Position numbers and translations under genes: made by a program
Notes under the pieces: generated by a model
The model's input: the letters and a program-made list of their open reading frames with translations, nothing else
Database searches by the model: none
Told to the model about the DNA's origin: nothing
Shown here: positions 1 through 5,080 of the stretch, piece by piece
How positions within the stretch are numbered: position 1 is the stretch's first letter
Layout of the letters: each line of letters begins with the position of its first letter
Origin: Bacteroidota bacterium
GTDB taxonomy: Bacteria > Bacteroidota > Bacteroidia > Cytophagales > Cyclobacteriaceae
DNA: 5,080 bases
Reading direction: 5' to 3'
Assembly (NCBI GenBank): GCA_003242315.1
Contig: QGUY01000280.1
Span: 1-5,080 of the forward strand

Positions 1-110
1 TATAGTATTTTTTTTTTTTTTTGAAGGAGAAGGTGGCTGTAGTTTTTGTGATGGGTTAGGGGGGCTCGGGAATGTTGACATGAGCAGGGTGATGTCCTCC
101 TCACAAGACA
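1..110. other. Left-edge stretch without a confident gene
   Basis: This segment holds a 15-base T run (8-22) and little else that can be named. The only open possibility is a leftward reading frame from an ATG at 81-79. It stays open to the window edge and begins MSTFPSPPNPSQKLQPPSPS, followed by four lysines encoded by the T run. An AGGAGG-like stretch (101-95, minus strand) precedes that ATG, but 13 bases away, which is too far for a good ribosome site. Pro/Ser/Lys-rich low-complexity sequence of this kind can arise by chance. The terminator just upstream suggests that a separate leftward transcription unit may begin here, but no promoter matching the Bacteroidota consensus was seen. Confidence 0.4.
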
Positions 111-153
111 AAAAAAGCAGGGTACCCGCCAATAGCAGGTACCCTGCTTTTTT
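111..153 (-). terminator. Intrinsic terminator of the GlgA-like gene
   Basis: A perfect 16-bp inverted repeat (111-126 with 138-153) encloses an 11-base loop. The GC-rich core is GCAGGGTACC paired with GGTACCCTGC, flanked by six A on one side and six T on the other. Read leftward, the hairpin begins 1 base after the TAG stop (157-155) of the GlgA-like gene and ends in a T run, as expected of a Rho-independent terminator. It is symmetrical, so it could also stop transcription arriving from the left. Confidence 0.9.
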
Positions 154-154
154 C

Positions 155-958
155 CTAACCCACAAGTTCATTATAGAGGTTATAGTAGGATTCGGTGTAG
201 TTCTCGTCCTTATCGATGGTTTCGACTTTCTTCTCTTTGATCTTCTTGAAGAGGCCTTCGAGTTTTTTGTTCTCGCCAGCAACCATGACAGCGTCGCTGA
301 ATTCCATGGCGAGTTTGATGAAGCCTTCATAGTCGGCACTCTTCAGGTGACCCAGCATGTTGTCCTCGATATCCATCATCTTCACCTTGTCGAGCAGGTC
401 ACTCTTGAATTTGTGGTTGAAGGTGTTGTTGTAGATCGTGAATACCGTCTTCGTGTTCTTGAAGAGCGGATCATTCTTGTAGGTCGTCTTGAGATACAAA
501 GGAATGAAGCTGGTGATCCAGTCGTTGCAGTGAACAATGTCAGGAGCCCAGCCAAGCTTACGTACCGTTTCGATTACGCCCTTGCAGAAGAAGATAGCGC
601 GCTCGTCGTTGTCTTCGTAGAAGTTGTTCTCTTTATCGTGGAACACCGACTTGCGATGGAAATAGTCTTCGTTGTCGATAAAGTACACCTGCAGCTTTGC
701 ATTCGGAATCGACGCCACCTTTATAATCAAAGGTTTCTCCTCATCACCCACCGCTATGTTGATTCCGGAAAGCCTTACTACTTCATGCAGCCTGTTCTTG
801 CGTTCATTGATGATTCCAAACCGGGGAACCAGAATTCTGATCTCCATCCCTTTCTCCTGCATCGCCTGAGGGAGCTTGCGAACAAACTCGGCCACTTCAG
901 ATGTCTGGAGGAAGGGGTTGATCTCACTGGCTACATAAAGAATTCGGAGTTTTGACAT
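155..958 (-). CDS. Short glycogen/starch synthase-like protein (GlgA/GT5 N-terminal domain only)
   Basis: A 267-residue protein resembling the N-terminal ADP-glucose-binding Rossmann half of GlgA (glycosyltransferase family 5). Visible landmarks are VASEINPF (9-16), FIDNEDYF (93-100), PDIVHCNDW (139-147), TVFTIYNN (171-178) and the helix before a SDAV strand (about 208-224). Full GlgA is about 480 residues; here the second GT-B domain, which carries the catalytic Glu and the acceptor/nucleotide loop, is absent and replaced by a Lys/Glu-rich tail (about 230-267). The canonical KTGGLADV signature reads QTSEVAEF (18-25), so the ADP-glucose-binding lysine and glycines are gone, and the usual HN of the FTIHN motif is YN. 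Glycogen synthase activity is therefore doubtful, although database annotation would probably say glycogen synthase. The ATG at 958-956 is chosen because family homology starts there; the in-frame TTG upstream (1000-998) lies inside the predicted -7 box. The gene is divergent from panC and ends at a strong terminator. Short forms like this are, from memory, common in Bacteroidota; the function is unknown to me. Confidence 0.85.
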   Translation of the reverse strand: MSKLRILYVASEINPFLQTSEVAEFVRKLPQAMQEKGMEIRILVPRFGIINERKNRLHEVVRLSGINIAVGDEEKPLIIKVASIPNAKLQVYFIDNEDYFHRKSVFHDKENNFYEDNDERAIFFCKGVIETVRKLGWAPDIVHCNDWITSFIPLYLKTTYKNDPLFKNTKTVFTIYNNTFNHKFKSDLLDKVKMMDIEDNMLGHLKSADYEGFIKLAMEFSDAVMVAGENKKLEGLFKKIKEKKVETIDKDENYTESYYNLYNELVG

Positions 959-997
959 ATCGTGATTGAATTTTATTTGGAACGGAATTAAGAGCCA

Positions 998-1029
998 CAA
1001 AATTACAAAATTTCGCCCCCTTTATCAAC
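998..1029 (-). promoter_or_regulatory. Bacteroidota-type promoter of the GlgA-like gene
   Basis: On the minus strand a TTG (1028-1026, in the context GTTG) is followed after exactly 20 bases by TAATTTTG (1005-998). This fits the Bacteroidota primary-sigma consensus of TTG, 17-23 bases, TAnnTTTG. Transcription would start roughly around 990, giving a leader of about 30 bases before the ATG at 958. No Shine-Dalgarno sequence is seen in the leader, which is usual for the phylum. The match is by eye. Confidence 0.7.
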
Positions 1030-1048
1030 TTATTTTCGGATTTACCAA

Positions 1049-1056
1049 TATCTTTG
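1049..1056 (+). promoter_or_regulatory. Putative -7 element of the panC promoter
   Basis: TATCTTTG matches the Bacteroidota -7 consensus TAnnTTTG and ends 23 bases before the panC ATG, so the leader would be very short. No TTG lies 17-23 bases upstream. The best nearby candidate is TTA at 1022-1024 (24-base gap), so the -33 half is weak. The expected -33 zone (about 1025-1031) coincides with the -33 box of the opposing promoter at 1026-1029. Confidence 0.45.
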
Positions 1057-1079
1057 CGACCCTTTGCCAATGGCGGAAA

Positions 1080-1940
1080 ATGCAGATTTTCCACGAAATA
1101 GCCCCATTAAGAGCCTTCCTGAGGCAAATCCGAAGTGACGGCAAAGACTGTGGCCTGGTACCTACCATGGGCGCTCTTCACGGAGGCCACGTTTCCCTAC
1201 TTAACCGGTCGAAAAACGAGAATTCCATCACAGTTTGTTCCATTTACGTCAATCCCACCCAGTTCAATAATCCCGGCGATCTGCTGAACTATCCGCGCAC
1301 GCATGAGAAGGATTACGAATTGCTGGAAAAAGTTGGATGCGACGTCGTTTTTTCTCCAACCGATGAGGTGATGTACCCGGACAAGCCGCTCATAAAATTC
1401 GATTTTGGCCCACTGGACGATATTATGGAGGGTTATTACCGGCCGGGGCACTTCAGCGGTGTCGCCCTGGTGGTGGCCAAACTGCTCAATATCGTGCAGC
1501 CAGACCGCGCCTATTTCGGGCAGAAAGACTGGCAGCAGGCTACAATCATATCCCGCCTGGTGGAAGAATTGCAAATTCCGTCCGAAATAAGGATTGTGCC
1601 CACAACCCGGGAGCCCGACGGGCTTGCGATGTCGTCGCGCAATCTGCGACTAAAACCTTCGGAACGGCCCCAGGCAACCATCTTCTACGAGGTCCTTACC
1701 TACGCGAAAAATGCGATTCTGAAGGAGAAAAAGCCTTTTCCCACAGTTGTCGAGCACGCCCGCGAAATGTTTTCCCGAGACCCGCGTCTGCGGCTGGAGT
1801 ACCTGGAGATGGTAGACAGCAAAAACTTAAATCCCATAACAAATGTTGAGGACGCTGAACGGCCGATTCTCTGCATAGCTGGCTATGTGGGAGAAGTTCG
1901 GCTGATTGACAACATGTTTTTAGATTTGTCGTCAAACTAG
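1080..1940 (+). CDS. panC: Pantothenate synthetase (pantoate--beta-alanine ligase)
   Basis: Cytoplasmic enzyme that activates pantoate with ATP to pantoyl-adenylate and condenses it with beta-alanine to pantothenate (vitamin B5), the CoA precursor. The 286 residues match the family length (about 280). Signatures: VPTMGALHGGH (27-37) with the two HIGH-type histidines H34 and H37; YVNPTQFN (56-63) with the pantoate-contacting Gln at 61; YYRPGHFSGVALVVAKLLNI (119-138); YFGQKDWQQ (145-153) with Lys149, Asp150 and Gln153; and REPDGLAMSSRN (177-188), the KMSKS-like loop that binds ATP. All expected active-site residues are present. The start is the ATG at 1080, where homology begins (MQIFHEI). The frame stays open upstream to a TTG at 966, but that extension covers the divergent promoter region and has no family counterpart. 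A weak GGCGGAA precedes the ATG. The gene is first of a tight cluster, with panD 3 bases downstream. Confidence 0.97.
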   Translation: MQIFHEIAPLRAFLRQIRSDGKDCGLVPTMGALHGGHVSLLNRSKNENSITVCSIYVNPTQFNNPGDLLNYPRTHEKDYELLEKVGCDVVFSPTDEVMYPDKPLIKFDFGPLDDIMEGYYRPGHFSGVALVVAKLLNIVQPDRAYFGQKDWQQATIISRLVEELQIPSEIRIVPTTREPDGLAMSSRNLRLKPSERPQATIFYEVLTYAKNAILKEKKPFPTVVEHAREMFSRDPRLRLEYLEMVDSKNLNPITNVEDAERPILCIAGYVGEVRLIDNMFLDLSSN

Positions 1941-1943
1941 GCA

Positions 1944-2291
1944 ATGAGAATTGAAGTCCTGAAGTCCAAAATTCATCGGGTCAAGATCACCGAGGCCGAA
2001 CTCCACTACGTGGGAAGCATCGCCATCGATGAGGACCTGATGGACGCGGCTAACCTTATCGAAGGGGAAAAAGTACAGATCGTAAACGTTAACAACGGGG
2101 AACGCCTGGACACCTACGTGATCCGTGGCCCTCGCGGTACCGGTACGATACGCCTTAACGGACCCGCTGCCCGCAAGGGACAGGTCGGCGACGTCATCAT
2201 CATCATTTCGTACGCTTCCATGGATTTTGAGGAGGCAAAGAAATTCAAACCTACCGTTGTATTTCCCGGCCCGGACAATAAGCTTGCGTGA
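1944..2291 (+). CDS. panD: Aspartate 1-decarboxylase precursor (pyruvoyl enzyme)
   Basis: Makes beta-alanine from L-aspartate, the second substrate of PanC, in the cytoplasm. At 115 residues it is slightly short of the usual 115-140. It is synthesised as a proenzyme that cleaves itself at Gly24-Ser25, and HYVGSI (21-26) carries this site exactly, so Ser25 would become the pyruvoyl group. Other known residues fall at canonical numbers: Lys9, Arg54 (substrate carboxylate), Thr57, Tyr58 (proton donor) and the NGPAAR stretch (72-77). GDVIIIISY (82-90) is the last core strand. The start is 3 bases after the panC stop, so translational coupling is likely. Escherichia coli uses PanM to trigger PanD maturation; no such gene is in this window. 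Confidence 0.97.
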   Translation: MRIEVLKSKIHRVKITEAELHYVGSIAIDEDLMDAANLIEGEKVQIVNVNNGERLDTYVIRGPRGTGTIRLNGPAARKGQVGDVIIIISYASMDFEEAKKFKPTVVFPGPDNKLA

Positions 2292-2313
2292 AGACCTGAA
2301 TCTAATCCGCTTC

Positions 2314-3303
2314 ATGCCGCCCCGCCTCAAGGCTTTCATCCAGTACGTCGTCATACTTCTCGTCACCGCACTCCTCATATGGTATGCACTAAGTCGCATT
2401 TCCGTAAGTGAAGGTCACAACCGGTGGGAATACATCCTGAACACGTGGCGACAGGCAGATAAGGTCTGGCTCGGGATCATGGCGGTATTCGCCATCACCA
2501 GCCACATCTTACGGGCTATGCGCTGGAAGATGCTGATGAAGCCCGCAGGCTACAAGGTAAGCCTTGCATCGAGCTTCCTGTCCTTAATGGTGGGATACCT
2601 GGTAAACCTTGTGATTCCGCGCGGCGGTGAGGTTAGCCGCTGCTACAATCTTTACAAGCTTGAACGCACACCTGTCGACGTTGCGTTTGGTACGGTCGTC
2701 GTAGAGCGAGCGGTGGATCTCATTTGCCTGTGTCTGCTCATCCTGCTGGCCTTTGCTTTGGAGTGGGACAAACTCGTCGGGTTTGTACAGACGCTTGAGT
2801 TTGCCCTTCCCGGACAACGCGTTACCATCGTGCTGCCCGTGGCCGGCCTGGCATTGCTGGGCGTTCTGTGGTATCTCGCCAAGCGCAATCAGCGCGTACG
2901 CAATTTCTTCCGCAAGACCTGGGCAGGTTTGAAGCGTGGCCTGCTGTCAATTGTGACGCTCGAAAATAAAGGTCGGTTTATTGGGTTTTCCATTTTGATC
3001 TGGGTGATGTATTTCCTGATGAGTTGGGCTGTCATCCGCGCCTTTGAACCGACAGCCCACCTGGGTTTCAAGGCGGTCACCAGCCTGTTCGCGATCGGCT
3101 CCATTGCGATGGCCGCCCCGCTGCCCGGCGGAACGGGATCATATCACGTGCTCGTTCCTCAGGGACTCTCGCTGCTGTACGGATTGGTATTGGCGGATGC
3201 AGTTGCTCTGACCTTTGTTTTTCACGGATGGCAAACGCTCATTATGGTTGTAGGTGGGGCGTTGTCGTTGCTGGCTACTGCCGTGATAACGAGGAAGCGG
3301 TGA
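2314..3303 (+). CDS. UPF0104/YbhN-type multi-spanning membrane protein (flippase-like, LPG synthase TM domain family)
   Basis: A 329-residue integral membrane protein of the family that includes the membrane half of MprF (lysylphosphatidylglycerol synthase), YbhN and AglD. Family signs are HILRAMRWKML (64-74), GYLVNLVIPRGGEVSRCY (94-111), VVVERAVDL (128-136) and APLPGGTGSYH (268-278). About eight or nine hydrophobic segments are visible: roughly 8-28, 51-68, 84-101, 125-150, 168-188, 222-242, 250-270, 289-302 and 304-323. No soluble aminoacyl-transferase domain follows, so this is not a full MprF. The substrate cannot be read from the sequence; lipid or polyprenyl-linked sugar translocation is a family-level guess. 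The ATG at 2314 is chosen because MPPRLKAFIQ leads straight into the first membrane segment; the frame is open further upstream only in the shadow of panD. It lies 22 bases after panD and probably belongs to the same operon. Confidence 0.85.
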   Translation: MPPRLKAFIQYVVILLVTALLIWYALSRISVSEGHNRWEYILNTWRQADKVWLGIMAVFAITSHILRAMRWKMLMKPAGYKVSLASSFLSLMVGYLVNLVIPRGGEVSRCYNLYKLERTPVDVAFGTVVVERAVDLICLCLLILLAFALEWDKLVGFVQTLEFALPGQRVTIVLPVAGLALLGVLWYLAKRNQRVRNFFRKTWAGLKRGLLSIVTLENKGRFIGFSILIWVMYFLMSWAVIRAFEPTAHLGFKAVTSLFAIGSIAMAAPLPGGTGSYHVLVPQGLSLLYGLVLADAVALTFVFHGWQTLIMVVGGALSLLATAVITRKR

Positions 3304-3495
3304 GTCAGATCCAGACGCAGGAGCAGGTGCAGCTATCCGAATATTCCCTGACCGCTGAAACCTGATGTTTTTTCGTAATTTGGTAGCGCCAGGAAACCAA
3401 AAAGATGTCTTTTTGGCAGTGAACCGGTTTTGGCGCAAACCTTGTTGTTCTGGTACAACGTATAACTGAAATAAGACTATAAACGATAGAAGCCT
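3304..3495. other. Intergenic region between the membrane protein and the metallopeptidase genes
   Basis: These 192 bases carry the nested inverted repeat described separately, a small stem GTTGT/ACAAC around 3443-3458, and no clear Bacteroidota promoter. The nearest is TAATTTG (3376-3382), one base short of TAnnTTTG. A 21-codon GTG frame (3300-3365) overlaps the preceding stop, but nothing supports it as a gene. The gap is long enough that the metallopeptidase gene is probably transcribed separately. Confidence 0.5.
3386..3436. repeat. Nested inverted repeat in the flippase-metallopeptidase gap
   Basis: Two dyads share this stretch. The inner is a 9-bp repeat, CCAAAAAGA (3397-3405) with TCTTTTTGG (3408-3416), separated by only 2 bases. 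The outer pairs GCGCCA (3386-3391) plus AAACC (3394-3398) with GGTTT plus TGGCGC (3426-3436), leaving a 2-base bulge (GG). The two use CC 3397-3398 in competition. AACCGGTT (3422-3429) is also a perfect 8-base palindrome. It could act as a terminator for panC-panD-flippase, but there is no clean T tract after the outer stem, or as an operator for the next gene. Confidence 0.45.
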
Positions 3496-4200
3496 ATGAT
3501 GATGGGAGGAATGATGGTGATAACCATCGTTTTCATGTTGATCGGGATGGTGGTCAGCGCACGGCTGAAGAGCAAGTTTCAGCGGTATGCGAGAACGCAC
3601 CTGAACCGGGATTTGACCGGTGCTGAAATCGCGAGGCTCATGCTTGCCGACCACGGCATTCATGACGTGAAGGTGACCAGCGTACCTGGTCAGCTTACCG
3701 ACCACTACAATCCGCTAAACCGAACGGTGAACCTGAGCGAAGAAGTATATAACGGGCGTAACGCCGCTGCCGCCGCTGTGGCTGCCCACGAATGCGGTCA
3801 CGCTGTACAACACGCTACGTCGTACAGCATGCTGAAATTCAGATCGGCGATGGTGCCTGTGCAGGCAGTAAGCGCCAAGATTATCAACATCGTGTTTATG
3901 ATGATGATGTTTGGCGCGTTTGCCGTGAAGGGGCTTTTCTCAATAGACACGGCGCTGCTGATAATCATTGCCTGCTACGGCGTGTTTGCGTTGTTCGCCC
4001 TGGTGACACTGCCTGTTGAATTTGACGCGAGCCGACGCGCGCTGGCCTGGGTTGAGCAACGTGGTATCGTTACCCGGCAGGAACACGACATGGCGAAAGA
4101 TGCCCTGAAGTGGGCTGCACTTACCTACGTTGTGGCAGCGATTGGTGCGCTGGCGACTCTCCTTTATTTCGTTATGATGTTCCTTGGGCGGAGGGATTAA
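3496..4200 (+). CDS. Membrane zinc metallopeptidase, YugP family (Zn_peptidase_2)
   Basis: A 234-residue membrane-bound neutral zinc metallopeptidase, about the usual length for YugP proteins. The zinc-binding HEXXH motif is AAHECGHAVQH (96-106), with H98 and H102 as ligands and E99 as the catalytic base. Around it are the family stretches LTDHYNPLNRTVNLSEEVY (67-85) and LPVEFDASRRAL (172-183); an acidic residue there (E175 or D177) is a candidate third ligand. Hydrophobic segments: about 6-22 (N-terminal anchor), 120-146 (containing four consecutive Met, 135-138), 150-172 and 207-230. The start is uncertain: three tandem ATG codons (3496, 3499, 3502) and two more at 3511 and 3514 are all in frame. 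A GGGAGGA lies inside this cluster but is too close to the 3511 ATG to act as a normal ribosome site. Physiological substrates of the family are not established as far as I know; membrane protein quality control is a guess. Confidence 0.9.
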   Translation: MMMGGMMVITIVFMLIGMVVSARLKSKFQRYARTHLNRDLTGAEIARLMLADHGIHDVKVTSVPGQLTDHYNPLNRTVNLSEEVYNGRNAAAAAVAAHECGHAVQHATSYSMLKFRSAMVPVQAVSAKIINIVFMMMMFGAFAVKGLFSIDTALLIIIACYGVFALFALVTLPVEFDASRRALAWVEQRGIVTRQEHDMAKDALKWAALTYVVAAIGALATLLYFVMMFLGRRD

Positions 4201-4210
4201 TCTCCGCCCA
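4185..4210 (+). terminator. Hairpin spanning the metallopeptidase stop codon, possible terminator
   Basis: TGGGCGGAG (4185-4193) pairs perfectly with CTCCGCCCA (4202-4210) around an 8-base loop that contains the TAA stop (4198-4200). The stem is short but GC-rich. It is followed by TATCCCATACG rather than a T run, so it is not a classical Rho-independent terminator. It could instead limit read-through into the next gene or protect the 3' end of the message. Confidence 0.4.
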
Positions 4211-4257
4211 TATCCCATACGTTACCTAAACTCTTGGCCTGACTTGCCTGTCCTCCA

Positions 4258-5080
4258 ATGAATTTTCAACTCAGCGAAGAACAGCTAGCCGTGCAACAGG
4301 CAGCACGAGACTTTGCACAGAATGAACTTTTGCCCGGCGTTATCGAACGGGACACCCACCAGAAATTTCCGGCAGAGCAAATCCGAAAGATGGGTGAGCT
4401 CGGCTTTATGGGAATGATGGTCGACCCGAAGTATGGCGGAGGAGGAATGGATACCATCTCCTATGTGCTGGCGATGGAGGAGATTTCAAAGGTCGACGCG
4501 TCAGCTTCGGTGTGTATGTCTGTCAACAATTCGCTGGTATGCTGGGGTCTTGAAACTTTTGGTACAGAGGAACAGAAATCAAAATACCTTAAGCGTCTGG
4601 CCACAGGCGAAATCATTGGCGCGTTTTGTCTTTCTGAGCCCGAGGCAGGATCCGACGCCACCAGCCTTCACACGCTTGCGATCGACAAGGGCGATCACTA
4701 CCTGCTGAACGGAACAAAGAACTGGATCACCAATGGAAGCACTGCAAGCGTCTACATTGTCATAGCCCAGACGGATCCGGAAAAGCGACACAAAGGCATC
4801 AATGCCTTAATCGTGGAAAAAGGTATGCCCGGATTCGTTGTTGGCAAGAAAGAAGATAAGATGGGCATACGCGGATCCGATACGCATTCATTGATGTTTA
4901 CCGACGTCAAGGTGCCGAAGGAAAACCGCATTGGTGAAGAGGGGTTTGGTTTTACGTTCGCGATGAAGACGCTCAACGGCGGACGCATCGGTATTGCGGC
5001 GCAAGCGTTGGGTATAGCGTCAGGCGCATATGAACTCGCCCTCGCATATGCAAAGGAACGCAAAGCGTTTGGAAAGAAAC
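4258..5080 (+). CDS. Acyl-CoA dehydrogenase, short-chain type (3'-truncated by window)
   Basis: The first 274 residues of a FAD-dependent acyl-CoA dehydrogenase (family length about 380), which oxidises acyl-CoA to trans-2-enoyl-CoA and passes electrons to electron-transfer flavoprotein. The N-terminal helical domain starts MNFQLSEEQ. GAFCLSEPEAGSD (121-133) is the family's first PROSITE signature (flavin/substrate loop). NGTKNWITNG (151-160), KMGIRGSDTH (201-210) and GGRIGIAAQALGIASGAYE (241-259) follow, and YAKERKAFGK (264-273) begins the C-terminal helical domain. In isovaleryl- and long-chain enzymes the catalytic Glu sits just before the Arg of this GGRIG helix. Here it is Gly242, so the base is expected near residue 365, outside the window, as in short/medium-chain enzymes. 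This favours butyryl- or branched short-chain substrates but does not settle them. No Shine-Dalgarno precedes the ATG; the sequence there is TCCTCC. It lies 57 bases after the metallopeptidase, with no clear promoter seen. Confidence 0.95.
   Translation, partial: MNFQLSEEQLAVQQAARDFAQNELLPGVIERDTHQKFPAEQIRKMGELGFMGMMVDPKYGGGGMDTISYVLAMEEISKVDASASVCMSVNNSLVCWGLETFGTEEQKSKYLKRLATGEIIGAFCLSEPEAGSDATSLHTLAIDKGDHYLLNGTKNWITNGSTASVYIVIAQTDPEKRHKGINALIVEKGMPGFVVGKKEDKMGIRGSDTHSLMFTDVKVPKENRIGEEGFGFTFAMKTLNGGRIGIAAQALGIASGAYELALAYAKERKAFGKK

Noticed and set aside
80..955. Long rightward open frame (291 codons) antisense to the GlgA-like gene
   Set aside because: It runs through the terminator hairpin and mirrors the real gene. 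Its translation has no recognisable motif, whereas the opposite strand shows clear GT5 motifs. Codon bias of the real gene explains the lack of stops.
966..1079. N-terminal extension of PanC from a TTG at 966
   Set aside because: The extension has no family counterpart and covers both divergent promoter elements. The ATG at 1080 gives the normal PanC length and N-terminus.
2125..2313. Upstream extension of the membrane protein overlapping panD
   Set aside because: It is the shifted frame of panD. PanD residues here are canonical, and the extension is Arg/Ser-rich with no link to the membrane family.
1932..2399. Leftward 155-codon frame across panD
   Set aside because: It is a shadow of panD and the start of the membrane protein; its translation has no recognisable family features.
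3300..3365. 21-codon GTG frame overlapping the flippase stop (GTGA), with GAGGA upstream
   Set aside because: It is too short, matches no family I recognise, and a frame of this length is common by chance. The overlap and the GAGGA (3291-3295) are suggestive but not enough.
3139..3705. Leftward 188-codon frame over the intergenic region and the metallopeptidase start
   Set aside because: It covers two real genes on the other strand. The His/Gln/Arg-rich translation looks like antisense of coding DNA. It does cross the intergenic gap, but no start signal or homology is visible.
4251..4256. TCCTCC immediately before the acyl-CoA dehydrogenase ATG
   Set aside because: It resembles the anti-Shine-Dalgarno sequence itself rather than a ribosome site. 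With no partner in the leader it is most likely chance.

Overview
The window looks like ordinary chromosomal DNA from a member of the Bacteroidota, perhaps a cytophagia-type bacterium. This rests on the protein flavour, on an excellent Bacteroidota-type promoter (TTG-N20-TAATTTTG) in the divergent region, on the near absence of Shine-Dalgarno sequences before the genes, and on a gene neighbourhood (short GlgA-like protein divergent from panC-panD plus a flippase-like membrane protein) that I remember from that phylum. The lineage call is inference, since no rRNA or marker comparison is possible here.

Layout. Positions 1-110 hold no confident gene: a 15-T run at 8-22 and at most the first codons of a leftward gene. 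A strong symmetrical terminator (111-153) lies against the stop codon of a leftward gene (155-958), which encodes a short GT5 (glycogen/starch synthase) relative. That protein has only the N-terminal Rossmann domain and has lost the ADP-glucose lysine motif. A 121-bp divergent promoter region (959-1079) separates it from a rightward cluster. The cluster is panC (1080-1940), panD (1944-2291, 3 bp later) and a UPF0104/YbhN-type multi-spanning membrane protein (2314-3303, 22 bp later). A 192-bp intergenic stretch follows (3304-3495) and contains a nested inverted repeat. Next is a YugP-type membrane zinc metallopeptidase (3496-4200), whose stop codon sits in the loop of a GC-rich hairpin. Last is the first 274 codons of an acyl-CoA dehydrogenase (4258 to the window edge).

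Function. PanD makes beta-alanine from aspartate and PanC condenses it with pantoate to give pantothenate, the precursor of CoA, so the two genes supply both the substrate and the step for one pathway. The membrane protein looks co-transcribed, but no link to pantothenate is visible. The acyl-CoA dehydrogenase uses CoA thioesters, but it is probably a separate unit and I do not claim a functional link.

I found no mobile element, CRISPR array, tRNA, rRNA or defence system. Most of the window is housekeeping. The least explained item is the degenerate, half-length GlgA-like protein that shares a control region with panCD.
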